A DNA stretch of 64,000 nt, from the NCBI GenBank assembly GCA_947451525.1, contig CANFZM010000001.1, positions 62,001 to 126,000 of the forward strand, given 5' to 3'. The notes under the pieces are model-generated. The model was given only the letters and a program-made list of their open reading frames with translations, searched no databases and was not told the origin of the DNA. This DNA comes from Flavobacteriaceae bacterium. GTDB lineage: Bacteria > Bacteroidota > Bacteroidia > Flavobacteriales > Flavobacteriaceae. The position numbers and the translations under genes are program-made. Positions 50,346 through 58,481 of this stretch are shown piece by piece (the first letter of the stretch is position 1; each line of letters begins with the position of its first letter).

Positions 50346-51593
50346 ATGATTTACTGGAAAAAACTATCCAAAGAAGAACGAAATAACAAGGTTCAAAAGG
50401 CATTGAATGCCAACGTGAACTTTTCAAAAGACACCTCCTTGGGTTATCCTGCTTCCAAATTGGATGGCAAAGTATTTTATGATGCTGATTTTTTAAAGGA
50501 TGCTCCCGTTTTACAAACGTTTGTTGCCAACCCCAATCACATTGGATGCCACACTTTAGGCGATTCCGAAAGTGCTTTTAAAGGAACCCATGTGTTGGAA
50601 AAAGAAGTGTTGGATGTTTTGGCTGTGGATGTTTTTAAAGCAAATCCCAACGAATATGATGGTTATATTTCTCCAGGCGGTACCGAAGCGAACATTCAAG
50701 CCATTTGGATGTATCGGAATTTCTTTCAATACAAAAACCATGCAACACTAGCGGAAATTGTAATTCTTGCATCAGAAGATACGCACTATTCTATTCCGAA
50801 GGCGGCAAATGTATTGCAATTGGATTGGTTGAAAATTCCGGTTGCTTTTGAAAACAGAGAAATTGATGCAATAGCATTAGAAGCAATTATTGTTACTGCC
50901 AAAGAAAACGGAAAAAAATATTTTATAGTGGTTTCCAATATGGGAACGACCATGTTTGGCTCGGTAGATAATCCGGAAGTCTATACCACTATTTTAGAAA
51001 AATACAATTTAGATTATAAACTCCACATTGACGGTGCTTATGGCGGATTTGTATATCCGTTTAGCAATGAAAAATCGATTATAAATTTCAGTAATCCCAA
51101 AATTAGTTCGATTACTATTGATGCTCATAAAATGCTACAAGCACCTTATGGCACTGGCGTTTTCATTTGCCGCAAAGGCTTAATTGAAAATGTACTAACC
51201 AAAGAAGCGCAGTATGTAGAAGGAATGGATTTAACCCTTTGCGGAAGCCGTTCTGGTGCCAATGCAGTTGCTGTTTGGATGATTTTATTTACTTACGGGC
51301 CACACAAATGGTTTGAAAAAGTGAGTGTTTTGCAAATGCGAACCCAATATCTGTGCACCGAATTGGATAATTTAGGCATCCGCTATTTTAGAGAACCGCA
51401 CATGAATATTGTTACCATTCATTCCGAATTTATTCCGAAAACCATAGCCGAAAAATACGATTTAGTTCCAGAAACCCACAATTCGGAAAATAAATGGTAT
51501 AAAATTGTGCTGATGAATCACGTTGAAGTCCAACATTTGACTATTTTTATAGACGAATTGAAGGAAACACTTTTATGTTTAAAACAGAACTAA
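50346..51593 (+). CDS. Pyridoxal-phosphate group II decarboxylase
   Basis: Cytosolic fold-type I PLP enzyme of the glutamate/histidine/aromatic decarboxylase group (415 residues). Cofactor phosphate and ring contacts are in SPGGTEANIQAIWMYRN and HIDGAYGGFVYPF; the Schiff-base lysine is about Lys262 in ITIDAHKMLQAPYGTG. The sequence resembles bacterial histidine or aspartate/glutamate-type decarboxylases, but the substrate cannot be decided by eye. It overlaps the downstream cyclo-ligase by 19 bp, so they are translated from one mRNA, though no shared pathway is obvious. Confidence 0.88.
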   Translation: MIYWKKLSKEERNNKVQKALNANVNFSKDTSLGYPASKLDGKVFYDADFLKDAPVLQTFVANPNHIGCHTLGDSESAFKGTHVLEKEVLDVLAVDVFKANPNEYDGYISPGGTEANIQAIWMYRNFFQYKNHATLAEIVILASEDTHYSIPKAANVLQLDWLKIPVAFENREIDAIALEAIIVTAKENGKKYFIVVSNMGTTMFGSVDNPEVYTTILEKYNLDYKLHIDGAYGGFVYPFSNEKSIINFSNPKISSITIDAHKMLQAPYGTGVFICRKGLIENVLTKEAQYVEGMDLTLCGSRSGANAVAVWMILFTYGPHKWFEKVSVLQMRTQYLCTELDNLGIRYFREPHMNIVTIHSEFIPKTIAEKYDLVPETHNSENKWYKIVLMNHVEVQHLTIFIDELKETLLCLKQN

Positions 51594-52138
51594 GAAAAAA
51601 ATATAAAGAATTACGGCACGAATTTACTTCTGAAAAAGTGGAAGAATGGAGTTTGGCTGTTGCCAATCAGTTGCTCTCGTTGGATATTTGGGACAAAACC
51701 TACTATCATTTATTTTTAACTATTGCCGAACAAAAAGAAATCGACACCGAGTTCCTCCTACACATTTTAGCAGGAAAAGACAAAGAAATTGTAGTTTCCA
51801 AAAGTGATTTTGCAACTTTAGGAATGACACATTACCTTGTAACTGACAATACAAAATTTCAAAAAAACGCTTATAATATTCCAGAACCAATAGAGGGTTT
51901 GGAAGTTCCTGTTGTTAAAATGGATGTGGTTTTTGTACCGCTTTTAGCATTTGATGTAAAAGGAAATCGCGTGGGTTATGGCAAAGGGTTTTACGATAAA
52001 TTTTTATCGGAATGCAAGCCCGAAACCATAAAAATAGGATTGTCTTTCTTTGATGCAGAAGAAATCATAGAAGATGCTTCCGAAAAGGACATCCAATTGG
52101 ATTATTGCGTAACTCCAAATAGGATTTATAAATTCTAA
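51575..52138 (+). CDS. 5-formyltetrahydrofolate cyclo-ligase
   Basis: ATP-dependent conversion of 5-formyl-THF to 5,10-methenyl-THF, recycling the stored folate. 187 residues. The N-terminal basic segment FKTELRKKYKELRHEF, and the C-terminal phosphate/folate region VVFVPLLAFDVKGNRVGYGKGFYDKFL are diagnostic of the family (YgfA/MTHFS). The start codon is embedded in the 3' end of the decarboxylase gene. It serves the same one-carbon pool as purN (general pathway knowledge). Confidence 0.93.
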   Translation: MFKTELRKKYKELRHEFTSEKVEEWSLAVANQLLSLDIWDKTYYHLFLTIAEQKEIDTEFLLHILAGKDKEIVVSKSDFATLGMTHYLVTDNTKFQKNAYNIPEPIEGLEVPVVKMDVVFVPLLAFDVKGNRVGYGKGFYDKFLSECKPETIKIGLSFFDAEEIIEDASEKDIQLDYCVTPNRIYKF

Positions 52139-52147
52139 AGTATTGCA

Positions 52148-52750
52148 TTAATTAGAATGTGCGAATGCTTTTTTGTTGAAGAAAATCAAAATTCCAACTC
52201 CGGTAGAAATTGCAAAATCGGCAACATTAAAAATAGCATTGAAGAAAGTAATTTGTTTTCCGCCAAGGAAAGGAACCCAACTAGGCATTAAATAATCTTC
52301 TATAAATGGGAAGTAAAACATGTCAACTACTTTACCGTGAAACAAGGTGCCATAAGGTGTTTTTGGAAAAAATGTGGCTACATGGTGGTGGCTATCGTCA
52401 AACATAATGCCATAAATAACCGAATCAATAATATTTCCGAGTGCTCCTGCAAAAATCAAACAAATAGCAACTATTAAATAGCGCGATCTGTTTTTTCTAG
52501 TAGCATCCCAAAGCCAATATCCGATGGCACCAACAGCAAAAATTCGGAAAACCGTTAAAAACAACTTGCCATATTCCCCAGGAATAACAGTTCCCCAGGC
52601 CATTCCTTCGTTTTCAATAAACAAAATTTTAAACCATCTAAAAACTTCCACTTGTTCGCCTAAAACAAAATTCGTTTTCACAAACATCTTTGAATATTGA
52701 TCAATAACTAATATCAAAAAGATAATAAATGCCGAATTGCGTAGTTTCAT
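52148..52750 (-). CDS. lspA: Lipoprotein signal peptidase (signal peptidase II)
   Basis: Aspartic protease in the inner membrane that cleaves prolipoproteins before the lipidated cysteine. Four membrane helices. The catalytic aspartates are in GALGNIIDSVIYG and FNAIFNVADFAIS; N-terminal LVIDQYSKMFV is the usual LIxDQxSK motif. The 200-residue length is longer than E. coli LspA (164), as in Bacteroidota, because of the loop with DDSHHHVATFF. Its substrates in this window would include the L,D-transpeptidase, M13 and M23 lipoproteins. Confidence 0.96.
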   Translation of the reverse strand: MKLRNSAFIIFLILVIDQYSKMFVKTNFVLGEQVEVFRWFKILFIENEGMAWGTVIPGEYGKLFLTVFRIFAVGAIGYWLWDATRKNRSRYLIVAICLIFAGALGNIIDSVIYGIMFDDSHHHVATFFPKTPYGTLFHGKVVDMFYFPFIEDYLMPSWVPFLGGKQITFFNAIFNVADFAISTGVGILIFFNKKAFAHSN

Positions 52751-52792
52751 GTTTTTCTGGATTTGCTGATTGCAAAAGTAGTATTATTTTTC

Positions 52793-52823
52793 TAAAAAAA
52801 ACGCCCCTAAAAAGGAGCGTTTT
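52793..52823 (-). terminator. Terminator between the DksA-like gene and lspA
   Basis: Minus-strand stem AAACGCTCC/GGGGCGTTT (one mismatch) with a long T-run, 23 bp behind the DksA-like stop codon. Confidence 0.8.
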
Positions 52824-52845
52824 GAATTGTATATAAAAAGAGGTT

Positions 52846-53226
52846 TTATCGTTGCAAGTTTTTTGCTTCGATACTCATAGTTGCATGAGGAACAATTTTC
52901 AATCGTTCTTTTCCTATTAACTTTCCAGTTACTTTACAAACCCCATAGGTTTTGTTTTCAACACGGAAAAGCGCATTTTTTAAATCGCGAATAAACTTCT
53001 CTTGACGAATTGCCAATTGCGAGTTCGCCTCTTTACTCATGGTTTCGCTTCCTTCTTCAAATGCTTTAAAGGTTGGCGATGTATCATCGGTACCATTATT
53101 TAAATCATTCATATAAGCACTTTTGATTAATTCTAAATCGTTTTGTGCTTTTTCAATTTTGTTAAGGATAATTTCTTTGAACTCGGCTAAATCAGCCTCT
53201 GAGTATTTCATTATTTCATCAATCAT
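52846..53226 (-). CDS. TraR/DksA-family protein with reduced zinc finger
   Basis: 126 residues. The coiled-coil part is LAEFKEIILNKIEKAQNDLE and the turn region DLNNGTDDTSPTFKAF, with acidic residues that in DksA reach into the RNA polymerase secondary channel. The C-terminal globule YGVCKVTGKLIGKERLKIVPHA corresponds to the zinc finger, but only one of the four cysteines remains (C-x-x-T and P-x-x-T replace the pairs). This pattern is, to my knowledge, usual in Bacteroidota homologues. It lies 7 bp downstream of ileS and is certainly cotranscribed. Confidence 0.88.
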   Translation of the reverse strand: MIDEIMKYSEADLAEFKEIILNKIEKAQNDLELIKSAYMNDLNNGTDDTSPTFKAFEEGSETMSKEANSQLAIRQEKFIRDLKNALFRVENKTYGVCKVTGKLIGKERLKIVPHATMSIEAKNLQR

Positions 53227-53233
53227 CTGTATT

Positions 53234-56200
53234 CTATTTTGAGATTAATATTTTAGTTTTTATATCGTCAAACTCAATTTCTATGCCATTTTGTACTTCT
53301 TGTACAAAAAGTAATTCCTTTGTTAAGGTTTCCGACATAATATAGTCTTCATTATTTTTTATTGCTGGTTCCAATTCTACCTGGTGTTGAATTTGAACTT
53401 TTATTTTGTCGGTAACTTCAAATCCAGAATCTTTTCGGATGTTTTGAATTCTATTTACCAATTCTCTTGCTATTCCCTCCTGCTTTAATTCTTCAGAAAT
53501 GGTTATGTCTAAAGCCACAGTAATTCCGTTGGCACTTGCAACTAACCACCCCGGTATATCCTGTGAAGTAATTTCTACATCTTGGGAGGTTAAAATTACA
53601 CATTTTCCTGAAATTGCAATTTCTAGTTCTCCATTAGCTTCCAAAGCATTGATTTGTTCCGCGGCTAAACCTTGTATCTCTTTAGCAATCAGATTCATAT
53701 CTTTTCCAAAACGAGGTCCAAGGGCCTTAAAATTTGGCTTAATTTGCTTCACTAAAACTCCAGATGCGTCGTCTAAAAGTTCAATTTCTTTGACGTTTAC
53801 TTCTGCTTTTATCAACTCAGAAACTGCCTCAATTTCAACACGTTGGTTCTCGTCAAGTATCGGAATCATTACCCTTTGCAAAGGCTGACGTACCTTAATC
53901 ATTTCCTTTTTTCGAAGGGACAAAACAAGAGAAGAAACGGTCTGCGCTTTCATCATTCTGCTCTCCAACGATTTATCAACAAAGTTTTCAACCGAACTTG
54001 GAAACTTTGCCAAATGTACACTGTCAAATTCTTCTGATTGTGTAGCCTGCGTTAAATCTCTGTAAAGTTTGTCCATGAAAAAAGGAGCAATTGGTGCCGA
54101 AAGTTTCGCTACGTTTAACAAACACGTGTATAATGTTTGGTAAGCAGCAATTTTATCGGTGCCGTATTCGCCTTTCCAAAAACGTCTTCTACACAGTCGA
54201 ACGTACCAGTTGCTAAGGTTTTCTTGAACAAAATTAGATATTGCTCTAGCGGCTTTAGTTGGTTCATATTCTTCATAAAAACCATCCACTTCTTGTATTA
54301 AAGTGTGCAATTCGGATAATATCCAACGGTCAATTTCTGGTCTTTCGTTTAACGGAATTTCCGCTTCAGCATACGTAAACCCATCGATATTTGCATACAA
54401 ACTAAAGAACGAATAGGTATTGTATAAAGTCCCAAAGAATTTTCTACGAACCTCAGCAATTCCTTCTAAATCAAATTTTAAATTGTCCCACGGATTGGCG
54501 TTAGAAATCATGTACCAACGCGTAGCATCCGGACCATATTCTGCTAAAGTTTCAAATGGATCTGCAGCATTTCCTAGACGTTTGGACATTTTTTGTCCGT
54601 TTTTATCTAATACTAATCCATTAGAAACTACATTTTTATAAGCAATTTTATCGAAAACCAAAGTTGCAATGGCGTGTAAAGTATAAAACCATCCACGTGT
54701 TTGATCCACTCCTTCTGCAATAAAATCGGCAGGGAATGCTTTGTTTTCGTCAATTAAATCTTTATTTTCAAATGGATAATGCCATTGCGCATAAGGCATG
54801 GCACCCGAATCGAACCAAACATCAATCAAGTCGGATTCGCGTTTCATTTCTTTTCCAGAAGGAGAAACCAACACAATTCCATCGACTACATTTTTATGTA
54901 AATCGACTAAATCGTAGTTTTCTTCGCTCATGTTTCCAACTTCAAACCCTTGAAACGGATTTTCTTTTTGGAAGCCTGCTGCGATAGATTTCTCTATTTC
55001 CGAACATAATTCTGCAACAGATCCAACTAATAATTCTTCCGTTCCGTCTTCGGTTCTCCATATTGGCAATGGAATTCCCCAATATCTGGAACGCGATAAG
55101 TTCCAATCGTTGGCATTTTTTAACCAATTTCCAAAACGTCCTTCACCAGTTGCTTTGGGCTTCCAGTTGATGGTTTCGTTAAGATCAAACATTCTATCTT
55201 TGATTTCGGTTACTTTGATGAACCAAGAATCTAACGGATAATATAAAATTGGCTTGTCGGTTCTCCAACAATGTGGGTAACTGTGCACGTATTTTTCGAC
55301 TTTAAAAGCCTTATTTTCTTCTTTTAATTGGATGGCAATTTCCACATCGGCAGAACGTTCTGGTGCTTCCCCATCGTTGTAATATTCGTTTTTAACGTAT
55401 TTACCAGAGTATTCTCCCAAACCTTGAATGAATTTACCTTGTAAATCTACTAAAGGAACAGGGTTTCCGTTTTCATCCAAAACCAACATTGGCGGAACTT
55501 CTGGAGTTGCTTCTTTGGCAACTTTAGCATCATCTGCTCCAAAAGTTGGCGCAGTATGTACAATTCCGGTTCCGTCTTCGGTGGTAACAAAATCTCCAGC
55601 AATTACTCTAAATGCATTTTCTGGATTTTGATACGGCAATGCTAATGGCATCAATTGCTCGTAACGAATTCCAACTAAATCGGCACCTTTGCATTCGGCA
55701 AGTATTTGAAATGGAATTTTTTTATCTCCTTCTTTAAAATTTTCAAAATCAGAAGGTTCTGTAGATTCAAAAAATCCTTTTCCGAATTGTTTTCCAACTA
55801 AATTTTTAGCCAAAACTACTTTTGCAGGACGGAAGGTATATTGGTTGAACGTTTCTACTAATACATAATCAATTCTTGGTCCAACGGTTAAAGCCGTATT
55901 GCTTGGTAAAGTCCAAGGTGTGGTGGTCCAAGCAAGAAAATATAAATCCCCTCCCCGACCCTCCCCAAAGGGGAGGGAGGAAAGACGAAATGCTTTTAAG
56001 ACATCGTTGGCAGTTCCCCCTTCGGGGGCTAGGGGGCTTTTAAATTGTGCTACAACGGTTGTATCCGTAACATCTCTATAACTTCCCGGTTGGTTTACTT
56101 CGTGAGAAGATAATCCAGTTCCGGCTTTTGGAGAATACGGTTGTATCGTGTAGCCTTTGTATAGTAAATCTTTGTTATAAATTTGTTTCAATAACCACCA

Positions 56201-56683
56201 AACGGTTTCCATGTATTTGGATTTGTAGGTCACATACGGATCTTCCATATCTACCCAATAACCCATTTTTTCGGTAAGGTCGTTCCAAACATCCGTATAA
56301 CGCATTACCGTTTTCTTACACGCTTCGTTGTATTCTTCTACCGAAATGGTTTTCCCGATGTCTTCTTTGGTGATGCCTAATTCTTTCTCGGTTCCTAATT
56401 CTACTGGCAAACCATGAGTATCCCAGCCGGCTTTACGCTTGACTTGGAACCCTTTTTGAGTTTTATAACGACAAAAAATATCTTTAATAGCACGCGCCAT
56501 AACGTGGTGAATTCCTGGCAATCCGTTAGCAGAAGGTGGTCCTTCAAAAAAAACGAATGGCGTATTCCCTTCTCGTGACGTTACTGATTGTTCAAAGATG
56601 TTCTTTTCTTTCCAAAATTTTAGAACTTCTGACGCTACCGTTGGCAAGTCAAGTCCTTTGTATTCCGTGAATTTTGTGCTCAT
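53234..56683 (-). CDS. ileS: Isoleucyl-tRNA synthetase (with inserted repeat peptide)
   Basis: Charges tRNA-Ile. Class I signature in the HIGH-like form PPSANGLPGIHHVMARA (about residues 50-65), the CP1 editing domain with TTTPWTLPSNTAL, FIAEGVDQTRGWFYTLH, the KMSKS motif KMSKRLGN, and the anticodon-binding C-terminal domain are all present. The length is 1149 residues. Residues 216-246 (from SPLAPEGGTANDV to FGEGRGGD) are encoded by a GC-rich double-hairpin repeat lying in frame inside the editing-domain region, just before YFLAWTTTPW. The frame is intact, so the enzyme should be functional. First gene of an ileS-dksA-like unit. Confidence 0.97.
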   Translation of the reverse strand: MSTKFTEYKGLDLPTVASEVLKFWKEKNIFEQSVTSREGNTPFVFFEGPPSANGLPGIHHVMARAIKDIFCRYKTQKGFQVKRKAGWDTHGLPVELGTEKELGITKEDIGKTISVEEYNEACKKTVMRYTDVWNDLTEKMGYWVDMEDPYVTYKSKYMETVWWLLKQIYNKDLLYKGYTIQPYSPKAGTGLSSHEVNQPGSYRDVTDTTVVAQFKSPLAPEGGTANDVLKAFRLSSLPFGEGRGGDLYFLAWTTTPWTLPSNTALTVGPRIDYVLVETFNQYTFRPAKVVLAKNLVGKQFGKGFFESTEPSDFENFKEGDKKIPFQILAECKGADLVGIRYEQLMPLALPYQNPENAFRVIAGDFVTTEDGTGIVHTAPTFGADDAKVAKEATPEVPPMLVLDENGNPVPLVDLQGKFIQGLGEYSGKYVKNEYYNDGEAPERSADVEIAIQLKEENKAFKVEKYVHSYPHCWRTDKPILYYPLDSWFIKVTEIKDRMFDLNETINWKPKATGEGRFGNWLKNANDWNLSRSRYWGIPLPIWRTEDGTEELLVGSVAELCSEIEKSIAAGFQKENPFQGFEVGNMSEENYDLVDLHKNVVDGIVLVSPSGKEMKRESDLIDVWFDSGAMPYAQWHYPFENKDLIDENKAFPADFIAEGVDQTRGWFYTLHAIATLVFDKIAYKNVVSNGLVLDKNGQKMSKRLGNAADPFETLAEYGPDATRWYMISNANPWDNLKFDLEGIAEVRRKFFGTLYNTYSFFSLYANIDGFTYAEAEIPLNERPEIDRWILSELHTLIQEVDGFYEEYEPTKAARAISNFVQENLSNWYVRLCRRRFWKGEYGTDKIAAYQTLYTCLLNVAKLSAPIAPFFMDKLYRDLTQATQSEEFDSVHLAKFPSSVENFVDKSLESRMMKAQTVSSLVLSLRKKEMIKVRQPLQRVMIPILDENQRVEIEAVSELIKAEVNVKEIELLDDASGVLVKQIKPNFKALGPRFGKDMNLIAKEIQGLAAEQINALEANGELEIAISGKCVILTSQDVEITSQDIPGWLVASANGITVALDITISEELKQEGIARELVNRIQNIRKDSGFEVTDKIKVQIQHQVELEPAIKNNEDYIMSETLTKELLFVQEVQNGIEIEFDDIKTKILISK
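55946..56038 (-). repeat. Palindromic repeat inserted in frame in ileS
   Basis: 93 bp (31 codons) with two GC-rich hairpins, CCCCCGAAGGGGG and CCCTCCCCTTTGGGGAGGG, linked by an AT-rich middle (CTGCCAACGATGTCTTAAAA). Composition contrasts sharply with the rest of ileS. Elements of this type are commonly intergenic in Flavobacterium-like genomes (from general recollection, not searched). Confidence 0.88.
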
Positions 56684-56793
56684 TTTGCCTTTTATATATA
56701 CGATTTGCGAAAGTAATAAATTTATGCCGAAATCAAAAGTTGAAAGTCAAAAGTTAAGGTTTTGATTTGAAATGAAGTGTTTAAGAAGATTTC

Positions 56794-57621
56794 TTACTTC
56801 TTTTCGAGGATTTTTTTGGAAATCACTTCCACTTCATTTAATAATAATGGATATGCTGGCTCGGCCATTCCGGAATGGTTAAATCCTTGCAGTTCATATA
56901 ATCGGATTTCTTTATTGTTGTTCAATTTCATCATTCGCAAGAAATAGGCATTTTCTTCATAACGCCCTAATAATTCCATTTCGCGATCGCCGGTTATGAG
57001 CAAAATTGGAGGAGTATCTGCGCGAACGTAAAAAATTGGAGCATACTTATCAATAGTTGGTTGCGTGCTTTTAATTCCTTGTTCTTTTCGGATGGTAAAA
57101 TGCGTAATGGCTTGTCCGCTAAAAGAAATTAGTCCTGCAATTTCCATAGGATCTATGCTATATTTTGCCAAATACGACTTGTCCATAGTTATAATTGTTC
57201 CCAAATAAGCACCTGCAGAATGTCCAGAAATAAAAATTAGTTTTTTGTTACCTCCATATTTTTCAATAGTATTGAACACCCAAGAAACTGCTGCCGCTGC
57301 ATCTTCAATATAGGCTGGCGCATTGACATTTGGAGATAATCTATATTCAACACCGATTACGGCATAGCCTTTATCCTTTAAGGCTTTTGGGATTTGTTTT
57401 TTACCTTTGGTTAGTCCGCCACCATGAAACCAAATAATTGTTACAAAATCTTTTTTATTTTCAGGATAATAAACATCCAGAGTACATTGAGAATCTATAT
57501 ACGGATCCTTTTTATTAGTACTTTCGTCATAATAATGAATGTCCGTTTCCGTAATGTATTTCTGTTGTGCATTTGCAAAAAATGCATTTGCAAAAAATAA
57601 AAGGATAAGTAATTTCTTCAT
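56794..57621 (-). CDS. Secreted alpha/beta-hydrolase (esterase/lipase, HSL-like)
   Basis: 275 residues from ATG 57621, preferred over the track start because it opens a signal peptide (MKKLLILLFFANAFFANA, then QQK). The oxyanion motif is WFHGGGLTKG, the nucleophile elbow GHSAGAYLG, the acid probably in LLITGDRE and the histidine in LQGFNHSGMAEP. This layout fits BD-FAE/HSL-type carboxylesterases. The signal peptide contains a 15-bp tandem duplication (FANAFFANA). It is 70 bp downstream of recO on the same strand. The substrate is unknown. Confidence 0.88.
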   Translation of the reverse strand: MKKLLILLFFANAFFANAQQKYITETDIHYYDESTNKKDPYIDSQCTLDVYYPENKKDFVTIIWFHGGGLTKGKKQIPKALKDKGYAVIGVEYRLSPNVNAPAYIEDAAAAVSWVFNTIEKYGGNKKLIFISGHSAGAYLGTIITMDKSYLAKYSIDPMEIAGLISFSGQAITHFTIRKEQGIKSTQPTIDKYAPIFYVRADTPPILLITGDREMELLGRYEENAYFLRMMKLNNNKEIRLYELQGFNHSGMAEPAYPLLLNEVEVISKKILEKK

Positions 57622-57691
57622 TTGGGGTAAATTAAGATTCAAAGATATCAAAAGTAAAACAAATTAACATTGCCAAATTTTATGGATTCAT

Positions 57692-58405
57692 TTAACTAAA
57701 AACTTCTTTCAAAACCTCAAGAGATTTTGGTTTTTTAAATCCGTCTAGGTGAATGGTATAGTATTCCAAAAGAATTTTTAGGAGTATTTGACGTTCAATT
57801 CCTGCGAAAACTTTTTGATCGGAATCAAATTTTAAAGCAATTAATTTTTGAAACAAAAAAGTTTCGTGTTCTGAGAGGCAACTAATTCCTTGAAAAGGAG
57901 TGAAAAACCCTTCATTCATTACAAAAAACTTAGCCTCAACATCGGAAATATCCGGATAAAATCCGAGGAATTTGGTGATTTCTAAAAGTAAAATTAAATG
58001 AAAATTAGTGGTCTCTTCGTGTGTGTCGAGCCAAATTAAAGCCGTTTCTAAAAAGGTAAATAAATCTTCATTTTTTTCTTCTTCTTGAATACTATGGTGC
58101 AGCATTTCCGAAAGGAAAATCACCATGGTACTTTTAACTACATCCGTATTTATGGTTTGATATGCGGTTGCGAGTTTAATGTCTTTAAAATGTTCTAAAG
58201 TGCCTTTATTTTTATGGTTGGCTTCAATTTCTAGAATAGTTAATGGCTGAAAATAAGCGATTTTTTGATTGGCTTTTTTTCCAGAATAGGCACTTGGAAC
58301 GAAATAACTTTTTAGCCCATCCGAAAGGGTAAAGCATTTTACAATCAAACTTTTTTCTTGATATCTTAAGGAAGAAAGAACAATCGCTTTGGTTTTTACC
58401 AACAT
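57692..58405 (-). CDS. recO: DNA repair protein RecO
   Basis: Recombination mediator acting with RecF/RecR in gap repair. 237 residues. The N-terminal OB-fold begins with KTKAIVLSSLRYQEKSLIVK and KSYFVPSAYSGKKANQKIA; the C-terminal helical part lacks the four-cysteine zinc site of some homologues (only Cys in GISCLSEHE). It follows porZ by 76 bp; the gap is filled by a nested hairpin. recO next to porZ is a familiar order in this group (recollection, unchecked). Confidence 0.92.
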   Translation of the reverse strand: MLVKTKAIVLSSLRYQEKSLIVKCFTLSDGLKSYFVPSAYSGKKANQKIAYFQPLTILEIEANHKNKGTLEHFKDIKLATAYQTINTDVVKSTMVIFLSEMLHHSIQEEEKNEDLFTFLETALIWLDTHEETTNFHLILLLEITKFLGFYPDISDVEAKFFVMNEGFFTPFQGISCLSEHETFLFQKLIALKFDSDQKVFAGIERQILLKILLEYYTIHLDGFKKPKSLEVLKEVFS

Positions 58406-58413
58406 TATTTGTT

Positions 58414-58478
58414 GTTTATGGTTTGTTGTTTATGGTTTGTTGTCGTTAACTATAAACGACAAACTGTAAACCATAAAC
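58414..58478. repeat. Nested hairpin with heptamer periodicity between porZ and recO
   Basis: GTTTATGGTTT (58428-58438) pairs with AAACCATAAAC (58468-58478), and TTGTCGTT (58440-58447) with AACGACAA (58455-58462). A preceding 14-bp duplicate of the arm (58414-58427) could compete for pairing. On the minus strand the text follows a 7-bp period of AACCATA and AACAACA. Confidence 0.85.
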
Positions 58479-58481
58479 TTT

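Noticed and set aside
53499-53888. 129-aa plus-strand ORF inside ileS
   Set aside because: Antisense shadow of the synthetase C-terminal domain; no promoter or homology hints.
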